Assembly (NCBI RefSeq): GCF_018619185.1
Contig: NZ_JAAXYC010000056.1
Span: 1 to 34,717 of the forward strand
DNA: 34,717 bases
Direction of reading: 5' to 3'
Source of the DNA: Streptomyces sp. McG3
GTDB lineage: Bacteria; Actinomycetota; Actinomycetes; Streptomycetales; Streptomycetaceae
Below the pieces are notes generated by a model. The model saw only the letters and a program-made list of their open reading frames with translations, did not search any database and was not told where the DNA came from. Shown in pieces: positions 7,553-17,113 of this stretch. Both the position numbers and the translations under genes were made by a program. How positions within the stretch are numbered: position 1 is the stretch's first letter; every line of letters begins with the position of its first letter.

Positions 7553-8812
7553 GTGATGGTCGCCCTGGAACGCGGAGGCCGCCGGGACCAAGCAGTGGAA
7601 GCGGCGGGGACGTTGCTGCGCTTTCAGCACATGGTCATCGAGGCGGCTTCCCAGGCCGGGGATCCTCTCGACTGCCGGCGCCTCCTGCAGCACTCCGTCG
7701 CCGCGCTGGCGGAGAGCAGGCGTCTGCTCGGCGAGAGCGAGAGCCGGTTGCTGCACAGGCGGGGGGAGGACATCGCACGGGTGGCGCGCGCCCGCCGTCT
7801 GGACGAGACCTTCCAGGAGATCGGCCCACCACCACCGCGCCGCCCGACCGAGCCGGCCGCCGAGGACGTCCCGGGGCCCCTCCCACGACCACCGCGCCGC
7901 CCGACCGAGACGTCCGCCGAAGGGGAGGTGCCCGGCGTCGCGGCGGAGGCGGCGCGCTGGGCCCGAAAGGCTCTGGAGCGCCTGCCGAAGGATTACCCCG
8001 GAGGCGCCCATGCGGTCGCCGAGGCCGCCCCCGCGCAGATGGCGGCCCGGCGCGCGCTGTCCCTGATCCCCGAGGACCTGATGCCGGAGGACGCCGATGA
8101 CTGGCGGGGGGTGTGCGCACTGCTGGCGCGCTTCGCCCCGGCACGGCTCACGGGGGGCCCGATCGCGCGCGACGCCGGGCGAATCGCCCAGCAGGAATGG
8201 TCCTGGCGGGTCCTGCCCCACGTGGCGAGTACGTACGAGATCGCTGTGCGGGCCTACCGACGGATCAACGATCCCGCGGCCCAGGTACGCCTGTACTCCG
8301 ACCTCGCGGAAGAGAGCTTCCGGTCCGGGGACTACCCACGGGTCATCACGTGCCGGCTCGCGGCCGCCGGGATCACGGAGGCGATGGGCGACGAGGCGGG
8401 CCAGGGGGAGGCCCTCGCCTCCGTCGCGCACGCCAACCTGCTGCTGGCGAAGCACGAGGAGGCCGCCCGGTTCGCCGGGAGAGCCGTCCCTCTCCTCACC
8501 GCCGCGAAGCGCCCCGGGCCCGCCGGCCGGGCGCTCACCACCCTGGCGAACGCCCGCTACAGCCTGGACCTCCCGGTCCAGGCGCTCTCCGCCGCTCTCA
8601 GCGCGGAGGCCCTCACCACATCGGCGAACGACCTGCGGGGCCGCGTGGCGGCCCTCCTCATCCTGGGTCTCGCGCAACGCGACACCGACCGCGCCGAAGA
8701 CGCCTCCGTCTCCTGGAGGACCGCGTCGCGCATCGCCCGGACCCTCCAGGACCCCTACCTCACCGCGAGGACGGAGTCCTTCCTCAAGAACGTGGGCCAT
8801 CTGCGCGCCTGA
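7553..8812 (+). CDS. TPR-like repeat protein, probably 5'-truncated
   Basis: A protein of about 420 residues from GTG 7553 or ATG 7556. The open frame extends back to 7433, but those 40 codons are the out-of-frame shadow of the cupin-like fragment, and no ribosome-binding site precedes 7553, so the natural N-terminus is probably missing. The C-terminal half consists of paired helices of TPR type (RLYSDLAEESFRSGDY, EALASVAHANLLLAKHEEA, LTTLANARYSLDLPVQA). A Pro/Arg-rich hinge near residues 90-120 contains a duplicated motif. In Streptomyces such regions often form the C-terminus of regulators, but no DNA-binding or ATPase domain is present. It lies opposite to, and between, the toxin and immunity genes. 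Confidence 0.6.
   Translation: MMVALERGGRRDQAVEAAGTLLRFQHMVIEAASQAGDPLDCRRLLQHSVAALAESRRLLGESESRLLHRRGEDIARVARARRLDETFQEIGPPPPRRPTEPAAEDVPGPLPRPPRRPTETSAEGEVPGVAAEAARWARKALERLPKDYPGGAHAVAEAAPAQMAARRALSLIPEDLMPEDADDWRGVCALLARFAPARLTGGPIARDAGRIAQQEWSWRVLPHVASTYEIAVRAYRRINDPAAQVRLYSDLAEESFRSGDYPRVITCRLAAAGITEAMGDEAGQGEALASVAHANLLLAKHEEAARFAGRAVPLLTAAKRPGPAGRALTTLANARYSLDLPVQALSAALSAEALTTSANDLRGRVAALLILGLAQRDTDRAEDASVSWRTASRIARTLQDPYLTARTESFLKNVGHLRA
7831..7909 (+). repeat. 22-bp direct repeat, period 57 bases, in the TPR-like gene
   Basis: The 22 bases at 7831-7852 recur exactly at 7888-7909. The 57-base period equals 19 codons, so the duplication stays in frame and gives two copies of the peptide PPRRPTE in a Pro-rich hinge. 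Confidence 0.9.
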
Positions 8813-8832
8813 CGTGTGCCGCGGCCACGCGC

Positions 8833-11325
8833 CTACTCGTCGAACGCCCCCGGCTTCCTGGTGCTGTCGTTGGGCTTCGTCGGGCTGTGGACCACCTTGA
8901 CCGGAAGCCCTTCGTCCCGGAAGGCCTTGCGGGCGGCCTTGGCCACCTCCGGGTCGGAGAAGTGCCACTCCACGCTCCGGCCGCCGGACGCCTCCACCTG
9001 GGCGCGGGCCTCGGTGACGAACTTGTCCTTGCCCGACGGGGTGAGGGTGCCGCTGTCGGACTTGGACAGATAGCTGCCGTAACCGTTCTTGGCCTCCAGG
9101 AACGTCTGCCGGGAGGAGTCCCAGCCGTCGTACTCCACCGCCGGCTTGCCCTCCCGGGGATGCGGCACGACGTACTCCTGGCCCCGGTTGGTACCGGTCA
9201 CCTGCTCCTGGTAGCGCAGCCAGGACTCGTTCTTCCAGTTGGGCGCGGGGTTGCGGTCCCGGCTCGCCCAGTAGCCGTCGCCCGCGTCCGCGTCCCCGAG
9301 CGTACGGTCCTTGAGGTCGTCGGCCCAGGACGGCGGGTTGTAGTTGCGCGGGTCGGAGGTGTCGTTGCGCTGCGCCTCCGGGTACTTCTTCTTGTCCACC
9401 TCGGCCTTGCGCGCCCGCTCGGGCTCCTCCAGCCTCTTCTGCTCCAGGTGGGCGGCCCGCTCGGCTGCTCGCGCCTGGGCGGCGGCGGCCTTGGCCGCCT
9501 CGTCGCACCCGTCGTTCGCGAGGACGATCCGGTGCGGGGAGCCGCCCGCCAGCACTCCGGTGCCCGAGCCCGGGACACCGATGGCCCCGCCCCCGCCGTA
9601 CCGCACGCGCGGCGGGCCCGAGGCGATGACGCAGCCGGTCCGGCGCGCCGTGTCCTCGGCGGTGTCCGCCGCGTCGTCGGCCTCCTTCGCCGCCTTCCGT
9701 ACGCCGTCGAGATCGCCGGCCTCGGCCGCCTTGCGGGCCCTGCGGGCCGCCGCCCCCGCATCGTCCGCGGCCTTCGCCACGGCTCCGGCGACCTTGCCCA
9801 GCACACCGAGTTTGCCGACCTTGCCGACGACCTTCCCGACGTTGTAGCCGGGGATGAAGATCGAGCCGATGTTCCAGATCACGTCGGTGACGGCCCGGGT
9901 CTTCTCGCCGTTGTTCCAGCGCTCGCGGACCTCGTCCCCGACGAACACGTCGTCGCCGACCGTGACCACCGTGCCGACGGACGCCTTGCCCCAGTCCCAG
10001 ATGGCGCCCAGGTAGTCGCCGTCGGCCCACTTGTCGCCCGCGCCCGAGGAGTCCTTCATCCACTGGTCGCCGAGCTGCTTGCCGTAGTCGGCGAGGCCCG
10101 ACCAGGTCTCCGGCTTGAACAGGTCGATGATCCCGGTGATGTCGCCCCAGATCCCGTCGACCACGAGGCCCTTGACGACCTGCGTCGTACGGTCCCAGGC
10201 GCAGCCGAAGAAGCCCCAGCCGCCGCAGTCCTCCTGCTCCTCGGCCTGCTCGCCGCCTTCCTCGCCCTCACCGTCGTCGGACGCCTGTACGTCGTGGGCG
10301 GCCTCGGGCTCCTCGTTGTCCTCGGGGAAGGTGTCCTCGCCGGTGCCGGGGCGGCCCGCGTCGTCGGGGCCCCCCGTGCCACCGCCGGTCGTGGTCGAGC
10401 CCTCGGATCCGCCCGAGCCCTCCGTACCTCCCGAGCCCTCGGTGCCTCCGCTGGAGCCCGGGCCTCCGGTGCCGCCGCTGCCTCCCGTACCGCCGGTCGC
10501 GTCACCGCCGGTGGCCCCGTCCGTGGACCCTCCGGTGACACCGCCCGTGGTCGTCGAACCGCCGTCGGCGCCCCCGTCCGCACCGCCGTCGGCGCCTCCG
10601 TCCGCGCTCCCCGAGGTACCTCCGTCGGCTCCCCCGTCCGTACCGCCGCCCGGGCGGTCGCCCGCCTCGACGGAGCCGCTGCCCGGGGAGACCGGGCAGG
10701 AGCTGCCCGTCAGCGAGCAGATCGCGGACTGGAGGCCCTCGGTGATCCGGCCGCCCAGGCCGCCCACGGTCAGGGCCCCGATCAGCGCGACGACGATCAG
10801 GACCAGGCCCAGGTACTCCAGGGCGGTCTGCCCCCGGTCCCGCTTCCAGGTGATCATGTGCGGGAGCGAGAACTTCGGCGGCTGCCCCCGGTCGCCGGGC
10901 GGCATCCGGAACCATGCCCGGCTCCCCGCGCGGCTGATCAGGACGATGATCAGCACCGGCAGGACGAGCTGGGTCAGCCCGTCCGGCGACCCGTCCCCGA
11001 GGTTGGCGAGACCCCCGAGGATCAGCCACACCTGGACGGCGACGATGCCCCACCGCACGCGCGCGCCGCCGGTCCTGACGTGCCGGGCCAGCAGCGCCGC
11101 GAGCACCCCGGGGGCGGAGGCGTACAGCAGGATGCCCAGCACCTCGGCGCCCATCGCGTCCGCGGCGAGGGCCGAGCCGGACAGGCCGATCGCCCCCAGC
11201 AGCGTCGCCCCGAACAGCACGAGGAGAGCCACGCGGACCAGGACGAGTGGGCGCGGGAGTTCACGCCGCGGGGCGACGGCCGGAGCCGGGCCTCCCGCTA
11301 CGGGTATGCCACCGACAGCAGACAT
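8833..11325 (-). CDS. Polymorphic toxin: TM segments, Flp-like prepilin motif, Gly-rich linker, Tox-REase-5-like nuclease
   Basis: An 830-residue protein from ATG 11325; the frame extends to a TTG at 11364, and no start has a clear ribosome-binding site. Order of parts: four hydrophobic segments (about 28-50, 57-80, 92-108, 116-131); a class III (Flp/TadE-type) prepilin motif RDRGQTALEYLG at 162-173, with Gly165 and Glu at +5, followed by a hydrophobic helix; a Gly/Ser/Thr/Asp-rich linker (about 222-340); a Trp-rich central domain; an Ala/Glu-rich helical stretch; and a C-terminal domain starting near YQEQVTG. That domain has the Tox-REase-5 pattern YDGW...LEAK, giving a PD-(D/E)XK-like core D733, E744, K746. 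Predicted to be an envelope-displayed or exported DNase. The fusion of membrane helices to the prepilin motif is unusual. Confidence 0.75.
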   Translation of the reverse strand: MSAVGGIPVAGGPAPAVAPRRELPRPLVLVRVALLVLFGATLLGAIGLSGSALAADAMGAEVLGILLYASAPGVLAALLARHVRTGGARVRWGIVAVQVWLILGGLANLGDGSPDGLTQLVLPVLIIVLISRAGSRAWFRMPPGDRGQPPKFSLPHMITWKRDRGQTALEYLGLVLIVVALIGALTVGGLGGRITEGLQSAICSLTGSSCPVSPGSGSVEAGDRPGGGTDGGADGGTSGSADGGADGGADGGADGGSTTTGGVTGGSTDGATGGDATGGTGGSGGTGGPGSSGGTEGSGGTEGSGGSEGSTTTGGGTGGPDDAGRPGTGEDTFPEDNEEPEAAHDVQASDDGEGEEGGEQAEEQEDCGGWGFFGCAWDRTTQVVKGLVVDGIWGDITGIIDLFKPETWSGLADYGKQLGDQWMKDSSGAGDKWADGDYLGAIWDWGKASVGTVVTVGDDVFVGDEVRERWNNGEKTRAVTDVIWNIGSIFIPGYNVGKVVGKVGKLGVLGKVAGAVAKAADDAGAAARRARKAAEAGDLDGVRKAAKEADDAADTAEDTARRTGCVIASGPPRVRYGGGGAIGVPGSGTGVLAGGSPHRIVLANDGCDEAAKAAAAQARAAERAAHLEQKRLEEPERARKAEVDKKKYPEAQRNDTSDPRNYNPPSWADDLKDRTLGDADAGDGYWASRDRNPAPNWKNESWLRYQEQVTGTNRGQEYVVPHPREGKPAVEYDGWDSSRQTFLEAKNGYGSYLSKSDSGTLTPSGKDKFVTEARAQVEASGGRSVEWHFSDPEVAKAARKAFRDEGLPVKVVHSPTKPNDSTRKPGAFDE
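10356..10660 (-). repeat. Low-complexity Gly/Ser/Thr/Asp-coding region in the toxin gene
   Basis: Short imperfect tandem units encode runs such as GGADGGADGGAD, GGTEGSGGTEGSGG and STTTGG. This is a flexible linker between the membrane-proximal part and the globular domains. Such DNA is prone to slippage in replication and to assembly errors. Confidence 0.8.
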
Positions 11326-11456
11326 ACGTGATCCGACCCCCGGCGCCCATGAGTGACATGACAATCGGTCACCCTAGGGGCGGGGACCCGTTCGCGTCGT
11401 GGGCCCCAGGACCCAACCCCGGGCCCACCTCGGCGGGTTGGCCGGGGGGAAAGCAA

Positions 11457-11511
11457 CGTACCCGGCGGCGGGGCCGCTCGTACGGAACGAGCGGGCCTGC
11501 TACCGGGTACG
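11457..11511. repeat. Nested imperfect palindrome between toxin gene and serA
   Basis: A 9-bp outer stem (CGTACCCGG 11457-11465 with CCGGGTACG 11503-11511) encloses a symmetric 8x8 internal loop and an 8-bp inner stem (CCGCTCGT 11474-11481 with ACGAGCGG 11487-11494) closed by 5 bases. On the minus strand it lies 60-115 bases after the serA stop, so it may be the serA terminator. The two-tier symmetry could also suit protein binding or recombination. Confidence 0.65.
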
Positions 11512-11537
11512 GAGCGGCGTCGTGCGACTGTGCGTGA

Positions 11538-11592
11538 GCGTCAGTCGGTGAGGTTCACCGACGTGTCCGCGTCAGTCGGTGAGGTTCACCGA
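11538..11592 (-). repeat. 24-bp tandem duplication of the serA 3' end, each copy a hairpin
   Basis: The 24 bases at 11569-11592, covering the last SerA codons (VNLTD) and stop, recur exactly at 11538-11561, a 31-base period. Each copy contains TCGGTGA-GGT-TCACCGA, a perfect 7-bp hairpin. The duplicate lies just past the stop codon and is out of frame. It may act as a double-hairpin terminator. Confidence 0.9.
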
Positions 11593-13164
11593 GCGGGCCG
11601 AGGACGCGCCGATCTCCTCGGCGATCTCGGTCAGCACCGGCTGCGGGACGGTGTCGTCGACGGTGAGGACGACGAGCGCCTCGCCGCCCACGGCGGCCCG
11701 GGACACCTGCATGCCCGCGATGTTCAGCCCGGCCTCGCCGAGGATCTTGCCGACCGCGCCCACCACACCGGGACGGTCCTGGTAGCGCAGGACGACCATG
11801 TGGTCGGCGAGCGCCAGATCGACGTCGTGCTCACCGATGGCGACGATCTTCTGGAGGTTCTTCGGGCCGGCCAGCGTGCCGGAGACCGCGACCTCCTGGC
11901 CGTCGGAGAGCGTGCCGCGCACGGTGACCACGTTGCGGTGGTCGGGCGACTCGGAGCTGGTGGTGAGGCGGACCTCGACACCGCGCTCCTGCGCGAACAG
12001 CGGGGCGTTGACATACGAGACGGTCTCGTCGACGACGTCCTCGAAGACGCCCTTGAGCGCGGAGAGCTCCAGCACCTTGACGTCGTGCTGGGTGATCTCG
12101 CCGTACACCTCGACGTCGAGCCGGGCCGCGACCTCGCCCGCGAGCGCGGTGAAGATCCGGCCGAGCTTCTCGGCGAGCGGCAGGCCGGGGCGTACGTCCT
12201 CGGCGATGACGCCGCCCTGGACGTTGACCGCGTCCGGGACCAGCTCGCCGGCCAGCGCGAGGCGGACGGACTTGGCGACCGCGATGCCCGCCTTCTCCTG
12301 CGCCTCGTCGGTGGAGGCGCCGAGGTGCGGGGTGCAGACGACCTGGTCGAACTGGAACAGCGGGGAGTCCGTGCAGGGCTCCTTCGCGTACACATCGAGG
12401 CCGGCGCCCGCGACGCGGCCCTCCTTCAGCGCGGAGGCCAGGGCCTCCTCGTCGACGATCCCGCCGCGCGCGGCGTTGACGATGCGCACCGAGGGCTTCA
12501 CCTTGTGCAGCGCCTCGTCACCGATGAGACCGAGGGTCTCGGGGGTCTTCGGCAGGTGCACCGTGATGAAGTCGGCGACCTCCAGCAGCTCGTCCAGGCT
12601 GAGGAGCTTGACGCCCATCTGCGCGGCGCGGGCCGGCTGGACGTAGGGGTCGTAGGCGACGATCTTCATGCCGAAGGCCGACATGCGCTGGGCCACCAGG
12701 ACGCCGATGCGGCCGAGGCCGACGACGCCGAGGACCTTCTCGCTGAGCTCGACCCCGGTGTACTTGGAGCGCTTCCACTCACCGTTCTTGAGCGCGGTGT
12801 TGGCCTGCGGGATGTTGCGCGCGGTGGCCACCAGCAGACCGCAGGCCAGCTCGGCCGCGGTGACGATGTTGGAGGTCGGGGCGTTGACGACCATCACGCC
12901 GGCCTTGGTGGCCGAGGAGACGTCGACGTTGTCCAGACCGACGCCGGCGCGGGCCACGACCCGGAGCTTCTTGGCGGCGGCGATGGCCTCGGCGTCGACC
13001 TTGGTGGCGGAGCGCACCAGGATGGCGTCGACGTCGACGATCGCGGGAAGAAGCTCGGCGCGGTCGGCGCCGTTGCAGTGCCGGATCTCGAAATCCGGAC
13101 CCAGGGCGTCGACCGTGGCGGGCGACAGCTCTTCAGCGATGAGTACGACAGGTTTCGAGCTCAC
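11572..13164 (-). CDS. serA: D-3-phosphoglycerate dehydrogenase (long form)
   Basis: Oxidises 3-phosphoglycerate to 3-phosphohydroxypyruvate with NAD+, the first step of serine synthesis. At 530 residues it is the long actinobacterial form: a substrate and nucleotide-binding core with the Rossmann motif VVGLGRIG, the substrate segment VRSATKVD, the catalytic arginine in NAARGG and histidine in CTPHLGAST, then the allosteric substrate-binding domain and a C-terminal ACT domain (YQDRPGVVGAVGKILGE), which implies serine feedback. The GTG start at 13164 (SSKPVVLIAEELS) has GAGGA 5 bases upstream; the longer open frame to 13290 is non-coding in character. Same strand as, and downstream of, the ilv genes. 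Confidence 0.96.
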   Translation of the reverse strand: MSSKPVVLIAEELSPATVDALGPDFEIRHCNGADRAELLPAIVDVDAILVRSATKVDAEAIAAAKKLRVVARAGVGLDNVDVSSATKAGVMVVNAPTSNIVTAAELACGLLVATARNIPQANTALKNGEWKRSKYTGVELSEKVLGVVGLGRIGVLVAQRMSAFGMKIVAYDPYVQPARAAQMGVKLLSLDELLEVADFITVHLPKTPETLGLIGDEALHKVKPSVRIVNAARGGIVDEEALASALKEGRVAGAGLDVYAKEPCTDSPLFQFDQVVCTPHLGASTDEAQEKAGIAVAKSVRLALAGELVPDAVNVQGGVIAEDVRPGLPLAEKLGRIFTALAGEVAARLDVEVYGEITQHDVKVLELSALKGVFEDVVDETVSYVNAPLFAQERGVEVRLTTSSESPDHRNVVTVRGTLSDGQEVAVSGTLAGPKNLQKIVAIGEHDVDLALADHMVVLRYQDRPGVVGAVGKILGEAGLNIAGMQVSRAAVGGEALVVLTVDDTVPQPVLTEIAEEIGASSARSVNLTD

Positions 13165-13190
13165 GTGAGTCCTCACAAGTCCAGTGCGGA

Positions 13191-13208
13191 CGGCCGTCCC
13201 GACGGCCG
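13191..13208 (-). promoter_or_regulatory. Hairpin in the serA 5' leader
   Basis: CGGCCGTC (13191-13198) and GACGGCCG (13201-13208) form an inverted repeat 27-44 bases upstream of the serA start. It may be a leader structure or operator. Apart from this and the hairpin after ilvC, I see no gene, conserved riboswitch or convincing promoter boxes in the 292 bases between serA and ilvC. Confidence 0.35.
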
Positions 13209-13411
13209 CAGGCGGTGGAGGGGCTAGCCGCGTGGAAGACGCACGACACTGTGGGCCCTGACGCGTGTATCTGTTGAGAAGTGTAGTCATGCGACGCGCC
13301 TCGTACTGCGCCCCGGTGGAAGGATCACCCGCACGAGGGTGGACGTCGTGTACACCCGTACGGAACTGCCCCTCCGGTACCCCCGTACGGAGCGGCTTCT
13401 CCGGTCATCGC

Positions 13412-13448
13412 GGAGCGGGGCGGGTCCGTGAAGGACCCGCCCCGCTCC
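13412..13448 (-). terminator. Terminator after ilvC (16-bp perfect stem)
   Basis: The 16 bases at 13412-13427 are perfectly complementary to 13433-13448 around the 5-base loop GTGAA. On the minus strand it begins 8 bases past the ilvC stop. It is the strongest hairpin noticed in the window and separates the ilvBNC transcript from serA, which therefore probably has its own promoter. Confidence 0.85.
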
Positions 13449-13456
13449 CCCGAGGT

Positions 13457-14566
<1,110 letters not shown>

Positions 14567-15094
14567 TCAGGCGGAGCGGTCGAGGGCGCGCAGGGACCGG
14601 TCGGTGATCGAGCGCGCGCCGCGCCCTATGGCGATGGTGCCGGACTGGACGAGCTCCTTGATGCCGTACTGCTCCAGCATCTTGAGCATCGCCTCCAGCT
14701 TGTCGGCCCCTCCGGTCGCCTCGATCGTGACGGCCTCCGGGGAGACGTCGACGGTCTTGGCACGGAACAGCTGGACGATCTCGACGATCTGGGAGCGGGT
14801 CTCGCTGTCGGCGCGGACCTTCACCAGGACGAGCTCCCGCTGGATCGCAGCGGCCGGCTCGAGTTCGACGATCTTCAGGACGTTGACCAGCTTGTTGAGC
14901 TGCTTGGTGACCTGTTCCAGGGGCAGGCCCTCGACATTCACGACGATGGTGATGCGGGAGATGTCGGGGTGCTCGGTGGTACCGACCGCGAGCGAGTCGA
15001 TGTTGAAGCCGCGTCGGGAGAACAGGGCGGTGATCCGGGCGAGGACACCGGGCTTGTTCTCGACCAGGACGGAGAGCGTGTGCTTTTCGGACAT
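14567..15094 (-). CDS. ilvN: Acetolactate synthase small (regulatory) subunit
   Basis: Regulatory partner of IlvB that confers valine feedback and stimulates catalysis. The 175-residue protein starts MSEKHTLSVLVENKPGVLARI, an N-terminal ACT domain with GFNIDSL and ISRITIVV. A second ACT-like domain follows (RELVLVKVRADSETR, then FRAKTVDVSPEAVTIEATG). The ATG at 15094 lies 20 bases after the ilvB stop, so the two are co-transcribed and made together. It is often named ilvH in other species. Confidence 0.96.
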   Translation of the reverse strand: MSEKHTLSVLVENKPGVLARITALFSRRGFNIDSLAVGTTEHPDISRITIVVNVEGLPLEQVTKQLNKLVNVLKIVELEPAAAIQRELVLVKVRADSETRSQIVEIVQLFRAKTVDVSPEAVTIEATGGADKLEAMLKMLEQYGIKELVQSGTIAIGRGARSITDRSLRALDRSA

Positions 15095-15114
15095 GGAGTC
15101 GGTCTCTCTCTGTC

Positions 15115-16971
15115 TCAGTCGTCTTCGTTGTCGCCGAAGTCGGGGCGGACGCCGCGGGCGGCCTGGACCTCGTCGTTGGAGGTGCCCGCCGCGACCATCG
15201 GCCAGACCATGGCGTCCTCGTGGACGATGAAGTCGATCACGACGGGGCGGTCGTTGATGGAGTTGGCCTCTTCGATGACCTTGTCCAGGTCGGCCGGGTC
15301 TTCGCAGCGGATGGCGTAGCAGCCCATGGCCTCGGACAGCTTGACGAAGTCCGGGACGCGGGTGCCCTTGGCCGGGACGCCGTCCGTGTCCGCGCCGGAG
15401 TGCAGCACGGTGTTGGAGTAGCGCTGGTTGTAGAAGAGGGTCTGCCACTGGCGGACCATCCCGAGGGCGCCGTTGTTGATGACGGCGACCTTGATCGGGA
15501 TGTTGTTGAGCGCGCAGGTGGTCAGTTCCTGGTTGGTCATCTGGAAGCAGCCGTCGCCGTCGATGGCCCAGACCGTGCGGTCGGGCATGCCGGCCTTCGC
15601 GCCCATGGCGGCCGGGACCGCGTAGCCCATCGTTCCGGCGCCGCCGCTGTTGAGCCAGGTGGCGGGCTGCTCGTAGTCGATGAAGTGGGAGGCCCACATC
15701 TGGTGCTGGCCGACGCCCGCCGCGAAGATCGTGCCCTCGGGGGCGAGCTTGCCGATGCGCTGGATGACCTGTTGCGGGGAGAGGCTGCCGTCCTCGGGCA
15801 GGTCGTAGCCGAGCGGGTAGGTGTCGCGCCAGCGGTTGAGATCCTTCCACCAGGCGGTGTAGTCGCCGGTGTTGCCGTCCGTGTGCTCGGCCTGGACGGC
15901 CTGGACCAGGTCGGCCAGGACCTCGCGGGCGTCGCCGACGATGGGGACGTCCGCGACGCGGTTCTTGCCGATCTCGGCCGGGTCGATGTCGGCGTGGACG
16001 ATCTTGGCGTACGGGGCGAAGCTGTCCAGCTTGCCGGTGACGCGGTCGTCGAAGCGGGCGCCGAGGGCGACGATCAGGTCGGCCTTCTGCAGCGCGGTGA
16101 CGGCGGTGACCGCACCGTGCATGCCCGGCATTCCCACGTGCAGCGGGTGGCTGTCGGGGAAGGAGCCGAGCGCCATCAGGGTGGTGGTGACGGGCGCTCC
16201 GGTCAGCTCCGCGAGGACCTTCAGCTCGGCGGTGGCGCCGGCCTTCAGGACGCCGCCGCCGACGTAGAGCACGGGGCGCTTGGACTGGGTGATCAGCTTC
16301 GCGGCCTCGCGGATCTGCTTGGCGTGCGGCTTGGTCACCGGGCGGTAGCCGGGCAGGTCCTGGGTGGGCGGCCAGCGGAAGGTGGTCTTCGCCTGGAGGG
16401 CGTCCTTGGCGATGTCGACGAGGACCGGTCCGGGGCGGCCGGTGGAGGCGATGTGGAAGGCCTCGGCGATGGTGTGCGGGATGTCCTCGGCCTTGGTGAC
16501 CAGGAAGTTGTGCTTGGTGATCGGCATCGTGATGCCGCAGATGTCGGCTTCCTGGAAGGCGTCGGTGCCGATGGCCTTGGAGGCGACCTGGCCGGTGATC
16601 GCGACGAGCGGCACGGAGTCCATGTGCGCGTCGGCGATCGGGGTGACCAGGTTGGTGGCGCCGGGGCCCGAGGTGGCCATGCAGACGCCGACCTTGCCGG
16701 TGGCCTGCGCGTACCCGGTGGCGGCGTGGCCGGCGCCCTGCTCGTGGCGGACCAGGACGTGACGGACCCGGGTGGAGTCCATCATCGGGTCGTAGGCGGG
16801 GAGGATCGCGCCGCCGGGAATGCCGAATACCGTGTCGGCGCCGACTTCCTCGAGAGAACGGATGAGGGACTGCGCGCCCGTGACGTGCTCAACGGTGACG
16901 GACGGCTGTCCGCCGTTACGGGCGCGCGGCTGCGGGTGGTGGGCCCCGGTGGCCTGCTCGGTCATCGGCAT
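15115..16971 (-). CDS. ilvB: Acetolactate synthase large (catalytic) subunit
   Basis: Thiamine-diphosphate enzyme condensing two pyruvates to acetolactate, or pyruvate with 2-oxobutyrate, the first common step of branched-chain amino acid synthesis. The 618 residues start [15 protein letters not shown] 16965 is an alternative. Motifs: [14 protein letters not shown] at about 48-61, the catalytic glutamate E77 in [12 protein letters not shown], the FAD-associated central domain, and the ThDP/Mg motif [14 protein letters not shown]...NN near the C-terminus. The open frame continues to 17217, but that extension spans the attenuator and leader peptide, so it is not coding. First structural gene of ilvBNC. 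Confidence 0.97.
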   Translation of the reverse strand: MPMTEQATGAHHPQPRARNGGQPSVTVEHVTGAQSLIRSLEEVGADTVFGIPGGAILPAYDPMMDSTRVRHVLVRHEQGAGHAATGYAQATGKVGVCMATSGPGATNLVTPIADAHMDSVPLVAITGQVASKAIGTDAFQEADICGITMPITKHNFLVTKAEDIPHTIAEAFHIASTGRPGPVLVDIAKDALQAKTTFRWPPTQDLPGYRPVTKPHAKQIREAAKLITQSKRPVLYVGGGVLKAGATAELKVLAELTGAPVTTTLMALGSFPDSHPLHVGMPGMHGAVTAVTALQKADLIVALGARFDDRVTGKLDSFAPYAKIVHADIDPAEIGKNRVADVPIVGDAREVLADLVQAVQAEHTDGNTGDYTAWWKDLNRWRDTYPLGYDLPEDGSLSPQQVIQRIGKLAPEGTIFAAGVGQHQMWASHFIDYEQPATWLNSGGAGTMGYAVPAAMGAKAGMPDRTVWAIDGDGCFQMTNQELTTCALNNIPIKVAVINNGALGMVRQWQTLFYNQRYSNTVLHSGADTDGVPAKGTRVPDFVKLSEAMGCYAIRCEDPADLDKVIEEANSINDRPVVIDFIVHEDAMVWPMVAAGTSNDEVQAARGVRPDFGDNEDD

Positions 16972-17035
16972 TCTCTTCTCGAAGCTGAGGGTTTTCGCGG
17001 GTGTTTTGCAGCGTTTTGAGCGGTGCCAGTGCAAC

Positions 17036-17069
17036 AAAAAACCCCTCGTGCCGTGAGGCAAGCGAGGGG
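17036..17069 (-). terminator. ilvB leader attenuator terminator
   Basis: On the minus strand a stem with CCCCTCG/CGAGGGG arms (17063-17069 and 17042-17048) and inner GCC/GGC pairs is followed at once by six T residues (17036-17041). This is a textbook intrinsic terminator, rare in such GC-rich DNA. It sits 45 bases after the leader peptide stop and 65 bases before ilvB, as expected for ribosome-mediated attenuation by branched-chain aminoacyl-tRNA supply. Confidence 0.9.
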
Positions 17070-17113
17070 AGCGCGCCGGGTGCGGTCGCAGAGTGTCGTG
17101 GAGTGACTCTGCT

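Noticed and set aside
6587..10063. A single 1158-residue minus-strand protein
   Set aside because: Only the last 232 residues are protein-like. The rest is the shadow of the TPR-like and toxin genes, with Gly/Arg-rich low-complexity composition.
10356..10660. Possible CRISPR array or minisatellite
   Set aside because: The repeats are short, irregular and in frame with a Gly-rich linker; no regular spacers exist.
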